Source of the DNA: an uncultured Clostridia bacterium
GTDB lineage: Bacteria; Bacillota; Clostridia; Oscillospirales; Ruminococcaceae
DNA length: 7,858 nucleotides
Reading direction: 5' to 3'
Assembly: GCA_947165805.1 (NCBI GenBank)
Contig: CAMVBT010000113.1
Coordinates: 1-7,858, forward strand
Within the stretch, counting starts at the first letter, position 1. Each line of letters opens with the position of its first letter. This document shows, one piece after another, positions 1 through 5,653 of the stretch. The notes under the pieces are model-generated. The model was not told the DNA's origin. It did not search any database and was given only the letters and a program-made list of their open reading frames with translations. A program made the translations under genes and the position numbers.

Positions 1-1
1 A

Positions 2-748
2 CAGGCGTTCTGTATCCCCGGCTCCGTTGCAGACCAGCGTAAGGTAGGTCTCGGTCACGGCAACCTCGGCAAGATGCTGCTCGAGGAAGAGACCGAATGC
101 TTCGCGTTCCTCGCGGGTCACGAATCCTTCGCCGCGGCAGAGGGCGCTATCGGTATCGCCGAAAAGGCAAACAAGGTTCGCCAGAAGCCGTTAAGAGTTA
201 TCCTCAACGGTCTCGGCAAGGACGCGGCACAGATAATCGCGCGTATCAACGGCTTCACTTACGTTGAGACTGAAATGGATTATCACACAGGCGAAGTCAA
301 GGAAGTATTCCGCAAGGCATATTCGAACGGCCTGCGCGCCAAGGTAAACTGCTACGGCGCCAACGACGTCACCGAAGGTGTTGCTATAATGTGGAAGGAG
401 AACGTTGACGTTTCCATCACAGGAAACTCCACCAACCCGACACGTTTCCAGCACCCCGTTGCGGGCACTTACAAGAAAGAGCGCACAGATGCCGGCAAGA
501 AGTACTTCTCCGTTGCTTCGGGCGGCGGCACCGGCAGAACTCTCCACCCCGACAATATGGCAGCGGGCCCCGCTTCCTACGGTATGACAGATACAATGGG
601 CAGAATGCACTCCGACGCACAGTTCGCGGGTTCGTCCTCCGTTCCGGCTCACGTTGAGATGATGGGTCTTATCGGTATGGGCAACAACCCGATGGTCGGC
701 GCTACCGTTGCCTGCGCAGTTGCGGTGGAAGAAGCAATGAAGGGCTGA
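2..748 (+). CDS. GGGtGRT family protein, 3' part (5' end outside window)
   Basis: This open frame enters from the left edge and ends at TGA 746-748; 248 residues are visible. The frame is open from base 2, so the first ATG at 74 is internal: the residues before it (QAFCIPGSVADQRKVGLGHG) continue the same protein. The family's signature GGGTGRT is encoded at 521-541, followed by LHPDNMAAGPASYG and, near the C-terminus, a glycine- and methionine-rich stretch (MMGLIGMGNNPMVGA). As I recall, the family (Pfam GGGtGRT protein) is about 330 residues, so roughly a quarter is missing. Its biochemical function is not firmly known to me; in many Clostridia and Bacteroidetes it lies beside a NifU-like iron-sulfur scaffold gene, which could be just off the left edge. 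No signal peptide or membrane segment is visible in this part. The family call is strong; the function is open. Confidence 0.9.
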   Translation, partial: QAFCIPGSVADQRKVGLGHGNLGKMLLEEETECFAFLAGHESFAAAEGAIGIAEKANKVRQKPLRVILNGLGKDAAQIIARINGFTYVETEMDYHTGEVKEVFRKAYSNGLRAKVNCYGANDVTEGVAIMWKENVDVSITGNSTNPTRFQHPVAGTYKKERTDAGKKYFSVASGGGTGRTLHPDNMAAGPASYGMTDTMGRMHSDAQFAGSSSVPAHVEMMGLIGMGNNPMVGATVACAVAVEEAMKG

Positions 749-773
749 TCCCGTCTACCTGCTATCAGAAAAT

Positions 774-882
774 GATCCGCTGGTCCCAGAGATCAGCGGA
801 TCGTGCTATACGGCCATATTATTTCAAGCCCCCGCATCGCTGTTCCGCTTCGGTGCTCCGGAGAGCAGAGGAGAAGCGGATC
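774..882 (+). promoter_or_regulatory. Two hairpins with swappable arms in the spacer before the hydrolase gene
   Basis: The 175-base spacer 749-923 holds two inverted repeats. GATCCGCTG (774-782) pairs perfectly with CAGCGGATC (794-802) around an 11-base loop. TCCGCTTC (844-851) pairs with GAAGCGGA (873-880) around a loop containing a second small stem (TGCT/AGCA). The string AGCGGATCG occurs twice (795-803 and 875-883), so the left arm at 774-781 could pair with either copy, making the short and long folds mutually exclusive. No T-run follows either stem, so neither is a classical terminator. They could be the weak 3' end of the upstream transcript or a leader of the next gene. I see no riboswitch I recognise. 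Confidence 0.35.
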
Positions 883-923
883 GCGATCCTATTAAACGTC
901 CCGAAAAAAGGAGGAAAACAGAA

Positions 924-1862
924 ATGTCCGTATTCAGCGATTTCACGTTCCCGTCAAGCACGGGAAAGAACACCATACACGTCCGCAGGTGCGACCCCGA
1001 CGGCGAAGCCCGCGGCATAGTGCAGATAGCCCACGGCATCGCCGAGCACATAGGCCGGTACGATGATTTTATGGAATTCCTCGCGGACAACGGGTTCGTG
1101 GCTGTCGGCAACGATCATCTCGGTCACGGGAAGTCCGCGCTCGACCCCGGGGAGAGAGGATTTTTCTGCGAGGAGGACGGCTGGAACAGGGCTGTCGATG
1201 ATATGAATATCCTGCATGACATCATGCGCGAGGAGTACCCCGGGCTGCCGTATGTATTCTTCGGCCACAGCATGGGCAGTTTCCTTACCCGCACATATAT
1301 GATACGTTACGCGGACGCTCCCGGGCTCGCCATACTCTGCGGCACCGGCCACCAGCCGAAGCCCGCGGTGTCGTCGGGTCTCGCGGTGGCGGAGGTGTCC
1401 GTCAGGACCGCCGGAGCGCGCAAGCCCGGCAAGGCTCTCAACGACATAGCCTTCGGCAGCTACAACAAGCGCACCGATAACCGCACTCCCGTTGACTGGA
1501 TAAGCAGCATTCCCGAGGAGGTCGATAAGTACATCGCCGACCCGGACTGCGGCTTTATTGCGACAAACGGGCTGTTCAGGGATATGATGAGCGGCATTAA
1601 GTTCATCACCGACCCCGCGAATATCGCTCTGATGAACAAGGAACTGCCCGTGCTGTTCGTCTCGGGCTGGGAAGACCCTGTCGGCGAATACGGCAAGGGC
1701 GTGAAGCGCGCCTTCACGGAGTTCTGCCGCGCAGGCATGAAGAACGTGCATATCAAGCTTTATCCCGGCGCGCGCCATGAGCTGCTCCACGATATCTGCC
1801 GCGAAGAGACCCTGAACGATATCCTCGCGTGGATAGACAAGAATATCGCGGCTGATGCCTGA
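924..1862 (+). CDS. alpha/beta hydrolase, monoacylglycerol lipase / serine aminopeptidase S33 type
   Basis: 312 residues, a usual length for the family. It is a predicted cytoplasmic serine hydrolase of the lysophospholipase/monoacylglycerol lipase-like group (Hydrolase_4, S33). The nucleophile elbow GHSMGS places the catalytic Ser at 116. The oxyanion-loop motif HGIAEH is at 37-42, followed by NDHLGHGKS (63-71), typical of this group. The acid is most likely Asp251 in SGWEDPVG, and the base His285 in GARHELLHD. Residues about 140-225 form the variable cap. No signal peptide is seen. The ATG at 924 is supported by AAGGAGG at 908-914, nine bases upstream. The gene stands alone between a spacer with hairpins and a strong terminator, so it is probably monocistronic or read through from the GGGtGRT gene. 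The substrate cannot be told from sequence; lipid esters are the best guess from the family. Confidence 0.9.
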   Translation: MSVFSDFTFPSSTGKNTIHVRRCDPDGEARGIVQIAHGIAEHIGRYDDFMEFLADNGFVAVGNDHLGHGKSALDPGERGFFCEEDGWNRAVDDMNILHDIMREEYPGLPYVFFGHSMGSFLTRTYMIRYADAPGLAILCGTGHQPKPAVSSGLAVAEVSVRTAGARKPGKALNDIAFGSYNKRTDNRTPVDWISSIPEEVDKYIADPDCGFIATNGLFRDMMSGIKFITDPANIALMNKELPVLFVSGWEDPVGEYGKGVKRAFTEFCRAGMKNVHIKLYPGARHELLHDICREETLNDILAWIDKNIAADA

Positions 1863-1885
1863 GCTGCCGCCTGAATTTCCGCATC

Positions 1886-1927
1886 AAAAAAACTGCTCCT
1901 TTCCGCAGATGAAAAGGAGCAGTTTTT
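1886..1927. terminator. Bidirectional intrinsic terminator
   Basis: A perfect 15-bp inverted repeat (1888-1902 with 1913-1927; core CTGCTCCTTT/AAAGGAGCAG) encloses a 10-base loop. It has five Ts at its right end and seven As at its left end, so each strand reads GC-containing stem then U-run. It lies 23 bases after the alpha/beta hydrolase stop and is the first terminator downstream of the minus-strand genes, so it should end transcription from both sides. Confidence 0.9.
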
Positions 1928-1962
1928 ATTGCGTTCATTATCCCGGATGTTACAGACAGGCC

Positions 1963-1974
1963 GCCGGCGCCGGC
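1963..1974. repeat. 12-bp perfect GC palindrome at the stop of the small minus-strand gene
   Basis: GCCGGCGCCGGC is an exact palindrome placed immediately after (in gene sense) the TGA of the 68-residue gene. With only 12 bases it can form at most a very short hairpin or a cruciform, and there is no U-run. It may help stop ribosomes or transcripts, or be chance in GC-rich DNA. The proper terminator lies about 35 bases further on. Confidence 0.3.
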
Positions 1975-2181
1975 TCACGGCTTTCTCGCGAAGGTCACGG
2001 TTTTCTCACGGAAATTTATCTTCACTACGGTAAAGCCCTCGAATTCAAAGTAGCGCTTGCTTTCTATGAATTCGCTGTCGATAAAAGTGCCTCCGATGCG
2101 ATAGACTTCATCGAATGTAAGGGTCTCGGTAGTCAGACACGTTCTTTCCAGATAATTTACCAGCGTCCGGTATGTTTTCAT
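1975..2181 (-). CDS. Small DUF7662-like protein, 68 residues
   Basis: A short cytoplasmic protein with no signal peptide or membrane segment. The start codon ATG (2179-2181) has a good ribosome binding site, CGGAGGG, at 2193-2187 (minus sense), five bases upstream, which argues that the gene is real. The layout is an N-terminal helix with YRTLVNYL (residues 4-11), LTFDEVYRIGG (21-31), a middle part with aromatic residues (RYFEFEGF), and a beta-rich end (VVKINFREKTVTFARK). This order resembles the DUF7662 domain (a YxxLxxYL helix, LTFxEIExIxG, an aromatic core, then GWxVxxVdxxxxxVxFxR). The match is from memory of the pattern, and the domain's function is unknown to me. It starts 28 bases after the end of the secreted-protein gene upstream and is probably cotranscribed with it. 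Confidence 0.65.
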   Translation of the reverse strand: MKTYRTLVNYLERTCLTTETLTFDEVYRIGGTFIDSEFIESKRYFEFEGFTVVKINFREKTVTFARKP

Positions 2182-2209
2182 CTGATCCCTCCGTTTTTAT
2201 GTGCATGCT

Positions 2210-2803
2210 TCAGTTTATGCTGAATGTGCCGGGTATTATAAAGCCCCCGTCGGTGCGGAGTATCTCGCAGATCACATTTACTCCGCGTGAGAACTGGATA
2301 TTCTCGGCGGAGAACACGCTTCCGTCGACTGTGAGCTCCCCGGAGCCCGCGAAAAGCAAGGTACCCTCGGAATATACGGCTACACCGAGGTCGTTTCCGC
2401 TGCCGGACAGCCTGCTGCTGCCGTTCTCGGAACAGATCACGAGCTTTGAGGACTTCGATTCTACGGCATAGCCGCCGTCGTTGGCGATGTCGGCGTTCTC
2501 GAATGTGAGCTTTACGGGATCATCTGTGGTTATGCTGATGCTGCCGCCGCTGTAGGAGCCGCTGATCGTATATACTCCGCCCTCGGATATGGTGATGTTG
2601 TTGCTGCTGAACCATGCGCCCTGTCCGCTGACGAACACCTCGTCGCCGAGCTCTATCCGGCATTCGCTGCTGTGGATATTCTCGTCGGTAAAGGCACGGT
2701 ATGGCTGCGCCGCGACAGTGTAGCTCTCCGCCATTGCGGCGGAGCAGCCGGAAAATCCCGATACGGCAAGCAGGAAACAAGATATTATCGCAATTTTTTT
2801 CAT
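2210..2803 (-). CDS. Short secreted or lipid-anchored carbohydrate-binding protein (DUF4353/Cthe_2159-like)
   Basis: 197 residues from ATG 2803-2801; an in-frame GTG three codons upstream (2812) is possible. Neither start has a strong ribosome binding site (only GAAGAAA precedes the ATG). Residues 1-19 are a typical signal peptide (KK, then hydrophobic IAIISCFLLAV). Cleavage could be before Cys20 (FSGC, an imperfect lipobox with Phe at -3) or after AMA (residue 25). The rest is rich in Ser, Gly and short beta strands: ITISEGGVYTISGSYSGGSISITTDDPVKLTFENADI (70-106, given here as the key region), then repeated turns to about 180. That pattern matches the start of the Cthe_2159/DUF4353 parallel beta-helix family, whose founder binds acidic polysaccharides such as pectin. 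Known members are usually longer, so this one has few helix turns. A role in binding glycans at the cell surface is inference. Confidence 0.7.
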   Translation of the reverse strand: MKKIAIISCFLLAVSGFSGCSAAMAESYTVAAQPYRAFTDENIHSSECRIELGDEVFVSGQGAWFSSNNITISEGGVYTISGSYSGGSISITTDDPVKLTFENADIANDGGYAVESKSSKLVICSENGSSRLSGSGNDLGVAVYSEGTLLFAGSGELTVDGSVFSAENIQFSRGVNVICEILRTDGGFIIPGTFSIN

Positions 2804-2892
2804 TTTCTTCACACTCTGATGACCGGTCGCAGACCTTTTTCTTTACGACTCATATTACTACCGGAATGTGAAAGATATATGACAGATTTTTG

Positions 2893-4074
2893 TTAATCTA
2901 CAAATTTTCCGTTAATGATGACAAATTCGGGCATTTCGGTAATATCGAACACCTCACCGCGGAATGCCGCGAGATCGGCGTCCTTTCCCGTTTCTATGCT
3001 CCCCACGCGGTCGTCGATGCCGCATATCTTCGCGGGGACGGACGTTATCGCGAGGACAGCCTGTTCCTTTGAGAGCCCGCCGCGCACCGCTATGCCTGCC
3101 GTCACGGGAAGGTACTGTATGGGCGTTTCGGGGTGGTCGGTGCAGATAGCGAACTCGACTCCGTGCTTATGCAGCTTTGCCGCGTTGCCGATGCTCTGGT
3201 TTATGAGCTCGGGCTTGCATCTGTCCGCGAACAGGGGGCCTATGATGCACGGAGCGCGCTCGTCGCGCAGCTCGTCGGCTATGAGCCAGCCGTCGGTCGC
3301 GTGTATCAGCACATAGTCGAGGGAGAACTCCTTCGCTATGCGTATTGCAGTGAATATATCGTCCTGCCTGTGGCAGTGGAAATGCGCCTTTACTTTGCGC
3401 CGGAGCAGCGGTATGAGAGCCTCGCACTTTATGTCGTAGTCCGGGCGCGAGGTCTCGTCGTCGGTGCCTTTCGTGCGTTCGTACTCCGCCATGTCTTCCA
3501 TATATCGCTGAGCCTTGCGGAGCTGCTCGCGTATCACGGCGGCGGTGGCCATGCGGGTCATCGGAGCCTCGTCGCGGTCGTTGTAGACACGCTTGGGGTT
3601 CTCGCCGAGCGCGAACTTGAACGAGCAGGGGTCCTTTATCACCAGCTTGTCAACGCGGGTGCTGCCGTAGGTCTTCATCGCGATGAAGCTGCCGCCGATC
3701 GGGTTTGCGCTGCCTACGCCTGTGACCACGGTGCCTATCCCCGCGTGAGCCGCCTCGGAAAAGCACAGGTCGGCGGCATTTATCGAATCTATCGCGCGCA
3801 TCTGCGGCGTCGAGGGGTCGGTCGCTTCGTTCACGTCGTCGTTCTCGAAGCCCCCGCCGTTGCCGCACACTCCGATATGGCAGTGGGCGTCCACGAACGC
3901 CGGGTACACCGTAAGCCCGCTCGCGTCGATGACGTCGCCGGAGTCGAGACTGCCGGAAAAACTGTCCATACTGCCGACGTCAGTTATTATGCCGCCCTTT
4001 GTCTCAATGTAGCCGCACTCTATTATGTCCGCATCCTCCGATGCGGTGAATATCCTTGCGTTGTAAATTATCAT
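2893..4074 (-). CDS. Metal-dependent amidohydrolase (imidazolonepropionase-like, COG1228 type)
   Basis: 393 residues, normal length for the amidohydrolase superfamily, with the composite beta-sandwich ends and TIM barrel. N-terminal MIIYNARIFTA and C-terminal GSIETGKDADLAAF are the typical sandwich segments. Likely metal ligands are His64 and His66 (DAHCHIG), Glu158 (in FALGENPKRVY, at the place where relatives carry a bridging Glu or carboxylated Lys), His233 or a neighbour (HFHCHRQDD, 231-239), His258 (VLIHATDG), and Asp313 (CTDHPE) as the catalytic base. No signal peptide, so cytoplasmic. The ATG overlaps the aroK stop as ATGA and has AAAGGA six bases upstream, so translation is probably coupled to aroK. 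The substrate is unknown: the family includes imidazolonepropionase, prolidase-like and other cyclic-amide hydrolases. Nothing in the shikimate pathway calls for this activity. Confidence 0.85.
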   Translation of the reverse strand: MIIYNARIFTASEDADIIECGYIETKGGIITDVGSMDSFSGSLDSGDVIDASGLTVYPAFVDAHCHIGVCGNGGGFENDDVNEATDPSTPQMRAIDSINAADLCFSEAAHAGIGTVVTGVGSANPIGGSFIAMKTYGSTRVDKLVIKDPCSFKFALGENPKRVYNDRDEAPMTRMATAAVIREQLRKAQRYMEDMAEYERTKGTDDETSRPDYDIKCEALIPLLRRKVKAHFHCHRQDDIFTAIRIAKEFSLDYVLIHATDGWLIADELRDERAPCIIGPLFADRCKPELINQSIGNAAKLHKHGVEFAICTDHPETPIQYLPVTAGIAVRGGLSKEQAVLAITSVPAKICGIDDRVGSIETGKDADLAAFRGEVFDITEMPEFVIINGKFVD

Positions 4075-4556
4075 AGCTGTTCCTTTATTGCCGCGATTAT
4101 CCCTGACGGAGTCCCCGCGGCCTCTGTTATTATGTCCGAGCGTTGTGCGTATATCGGTCTTCGCTTCTCGTAGAGCTCCCTGACCTTCTCCTTCGGGTTA
4201 TTATAGGCAAGAGGCCTGTTGCTGTCATTCTTTATCCGTTCGTAGCAGGTCTCAAAATCCGCGTCGAGAAAAATCACCCTGCCGCTCGCCCGCGCCGTTT
4301 CCGCGGTCTTTTCGTTTATCATCGCGCCGCCTCCGAGCGCGACGACGCTGCTGTCGGGCATCTCCGCGATATACTTTGCCTCGAGCTCCCGGAAATGCGG
4401 CTCTCCGTATTTTTCAAATATCTCCGGTATCGTCATGCCCTCATGCTCCACTATATAGCTGTCGAGGTCGGCGAAGCGCATACCGAGCTTTTTCGCGAGC
4501 TCACGGCCTATGCGGGACTTCCCGCAGCCCATGAAGCCGCACAGATATATCTTCAT
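4071..4556 (-). CDS. aroK: Shikimate kinase
   Basis: 161 residues; phosphorylates the 3-hydroxyl of shikimate with ATP in the cytoplasm. Walker A is GFMGCGKS (7-14). Shikimate-binding residues by family position are Asp32 (in ADLDS), Arg56 (PHFRELE), the GGG at 75-77 (ALGGGA) and Arg133 (KRRPIY). The lid carries Arg114 (SNRPLA). The start ATG at 4556-4554 is chosen because MKIYLCGFMG is the usual family N-terminus, the ATG overlaps the aroE stop (ATGA), and GGAG lies eight bases upstream. The frame continues 22 codons further upstream, but those lie inside aroE and have no family support. It forms a tight operon with aroE before and the amidohydrolase after, each with a four-base overlap. Complete, with no missing key residues. 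Confidence 0.95.
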   Translation of the reverse strand: MKIYLCGFMGCGKSRIGRELAKKLGMRFADLDSYIVEHEGMTIPEIFEKYGEPHFRELEAKYIAEMPDSSVVALGGGAMINEKTAETARASGRVIFLDADFETCYERIKNDSNRPLAYNNPKEKVRELYEKRRPIYAQRSDIITEAAGTPSGIIAAIKEQL

Positions 4557-5404
4557 ATAAGGTTCTCCATATCCGCTATCAGTGTTTTCAGGTCTTCCTG
4601 CCTGAACTGCGCGCCGTTCCATATCTCCTGAGCCGCCGCCGCCTGAAGCACCAGCATAGCCATACCGGTCATTGCGGGTTTGCCGAGCTCACGCGCCGTT
4701 CTTGTCAGCAGGGTGTCCTTCGGGTTGTAGACAACGTCGAATACGCTTGCGGCGCTCTTTATTATATCCTCCGTACACGGCATCGCGTCGGTCTTCGGGA
4801 ACATACCCACGGGGGAGGCGTTTATCAGCAGATCGAATCCCGGCACGCTTCCGCCGAAGTCCTCCGCGCCGAGCGTTCCTGCCTTTATCCCGACCGCTTT
4901 TATTTTTGCGTCGATCATTCTGCTTTTTATTTCCGCGATTATATTATTCGTATCCTGCAGGAAATCAGGCAGGACAGCCACGGTCACGTCGCCGCCGCTG
5001 TATGCGGCCTCGGCGGCTATCATACGGCCCACGCCTCCGCAGCCTATGACGAGCACCCGAGAATCGAGCCTTGCGCCGAGCATATCTATCGAGCGGGTAA
5101 AGCCGAACACATCGGTGTTATATCCGACCGCCGCTCCGCCGTTCTTCACGCAGTTGACCGAGCCGACGCGCGCCGCGGACTTGTCGAGTTCCTTGCAATA
5201 GAGGATTATTGCGACTTTATGGGGTATCGTGGCGTTGAAGCCGTCGAGTTCCGCGAGTCCGGGAAAGTTCTCATTCAGTTCCTCGGGAGGTATATCGAGC
5301 AGCTTATAGGAGCCCTCAATACCTGCGAGCTTCATAAGCCGCTCATGTATCTGTGGTGAGAGCGAATGTCCGAGCGGGTGCCCGATAAGTGCATATTTCT
5401 TCAT
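4553..5404 (-). CDS. aroE: Shikimate dehydrogenase
   Basis: 283 residues; reduces 3-dehydroshikimate to shikimate. The shikimate-binding start IGHPLGHSLSP (7-17, Ser14 and Ser16), NATIPHK with catalytic Lys63, and NTD with Asp98 are all present. The cofactor domain has GCGGVGR (121-127), NASPVGM (195-201), NPKDT (227-231), and Gln254 in LQAAAAQ. Oddly, the NRT-type motif that normally binds the NADPH 2'-phosphate after the second strand is not visible; the segment reads VTVAVLPDFLQDT (140-152). Cofactor preference may therefore differ. ATG 5404-5402 has AAAGG eight bases upstream. It heads the aroE-aroK-amidohydrolase operon; the 249 bases back to fabD hold hairpins and repeats, so it probably has its own promoter, though I cannot point to a convincing one. 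Quinate/shikimate dehydrogenase paralogs are an alternative, but linkage to aroK favours AroE. Confidence 0.94.
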   Translation of the reverse strand: MKKYALIGHPLGHSLSPQIHERLMKLAGIEGSYKLLDIPPEELNENFPGLAELDGFNATIPHKVAIILYCKELDKSAARVGSVNCVKNGGAAVGYNTDVFGFTRSIDMLGARLDSRVLVIGCGGVGRMIAAEAAYSGGDVTVAVLPDFLQDTNNIIAEIKSRMIDAKIKAVGIKAGTLGAEDFGGSVPGFDLLINASPVGMFPKTDAMPCTEDIIKSAASVFDVVYNPKDTLLTRTARELGKPAMTGMAMLVLQAAAAQEIWNGAQFRQEDLKTLIADMENLI

Positions 5405-5422
5405 TTAAATTACCTTTCTTCA

Positions 5423-5438
5423 GCGGGGAGCGCCCCGC
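5423..5438 (-). other. GC-rich hairpin in the aroE leader
   Basis: GCGGGG (5423-5428) and CCCCGC (5433-5438) form a perfect 6-bp stem with a 4-base loop. It sits a few bases upstream of the aroE ribosome binding site (5417-5413, minus sense). It could affect translation initiation or RNA stability of the aro operon; no U-run follows, so it is not a terminator. Confidence 0.4.
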
Positions 5439-5480
5439 GGCGAACCCGTCTGTTACTTTTCAGAAATTGATAGATCATCT

Positions 5481-5528
5481 GCCTCGCAGTTGTTATGGCA
5501 GGTGTACTACCTGCCTAATCTGCAAGGC
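5481..5528. repeat. Nested inverted repeat between fabD and aroE
   Basis: The inner arms GGCAGGT (5497-5503) and ACCTGCC (5509-5515) match perfectly around a 5-base loop. The outer arms GCCTCGCAG (5481-5489) and CTGCAAGGC (5520-5528) pair at 8 of 9 positions. The two stems are separated by small internal loops, so the whole 48 bases can fold as one hairpin on either strand. It may be a repressor operator, an RNA element upstream of aroE, or part of a dispersed repeat together with the adjoining hairpin and tandem copies. It does not match FapR or FabT sites as I know them. Confidence 0.45.
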
Positions 5529-5556
5529 GAAGCGTTTAAAGTTTTTTGAAAGGGGT

Positions 5557-5592
5557 TTGGGGAAAACTTTTTTTCAAAAAAGTTTTCCCCAA
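5557..5592 (-). terminator. 17-bp perfect hairpin downstream of fabD
   Basis: TTGGGGAAAACTTTTTT (5557-5573) is the exact reverse complement of 5576-5592, leaving only two unpaired bases (in practice a 4-base loop). It starts 61 bases past the fabD stop in the fabD sense and probably ends or stabilises the fabD transcript. It is not a textbook intrinsic terminator because the A/T runs are inside the stem and CCCC, not a U-run, follows. Bases 5541-5551 can also pair with 5572-5582 at 10 of 11 positions, giving an alternative fold. Sequences of this look are, to my memory, common between genes in gut Clostridia. Confidence 0.5.
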
Positions 5593-5594
5593 GT

Positions 5595-5653
5595 CTCGAG
5601 CGTCAGCGACCAAAACTCGAGCGCAAGCGACCAAAACTCGAGCGTGAGCGACC
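5595..5653 (-). repeat. Three tandem 17-base units directly after the fabD stop
   Basis: Read in fabD sense, three units GGTCGCTNNCGCTCGAG follow the TGA with no gap: 5653-5637, 5632-5616 and 5611-5595. They are separated by TTTT, so the period is 21. The two variable bases are CA, TG and GA; all other positions are identical. The same unit occurs after the fabH stop at the other end of the fab pair. The 21-base period keeps reading frame, but the third copy brings an in-frame TGA. The array runs directly into the 17-bp hairpin. Confidence 0.9.

Noticed and set aside
954..1790. Minus-strand open frame of 278 codons opposite the alpha/beta hydrolase
   Set aside because: The sense gene has an intact Ser-Asp-His triad and a strong ribosome binding site; the antisense product has no family features.
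3133..4173. Long plus-strand open frame (346 codons) opposite the amidohydrolase
   Set aside because: The translation has no recognisable motif and mirrors the codon structure of the amidohydrolase; there is no ribosome binding site or promoter for it.
4557..4622. Longer aroK start 22 codons upstream
   Set aside because: The extra residues lie inside aroE, match nothing in shikimate kinases, and the ATG at 4556 has a ribosome binding site and an ATGA overlap.
5497..5515. FapR operator controlling fabD or aroE
   Set aside because: The dyad GGCAGGT/ACCTGCC only loosely resembles the TTAGTACC-type FapR consensus and lies downstream of fabD rather than at its promoter.
5595..5653. CRISPR-like array
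   Set aside because: Units are 17 bases with spacers of only 4 identical bases; there is no leader or cas gene, so it is a simple tandem repeat.
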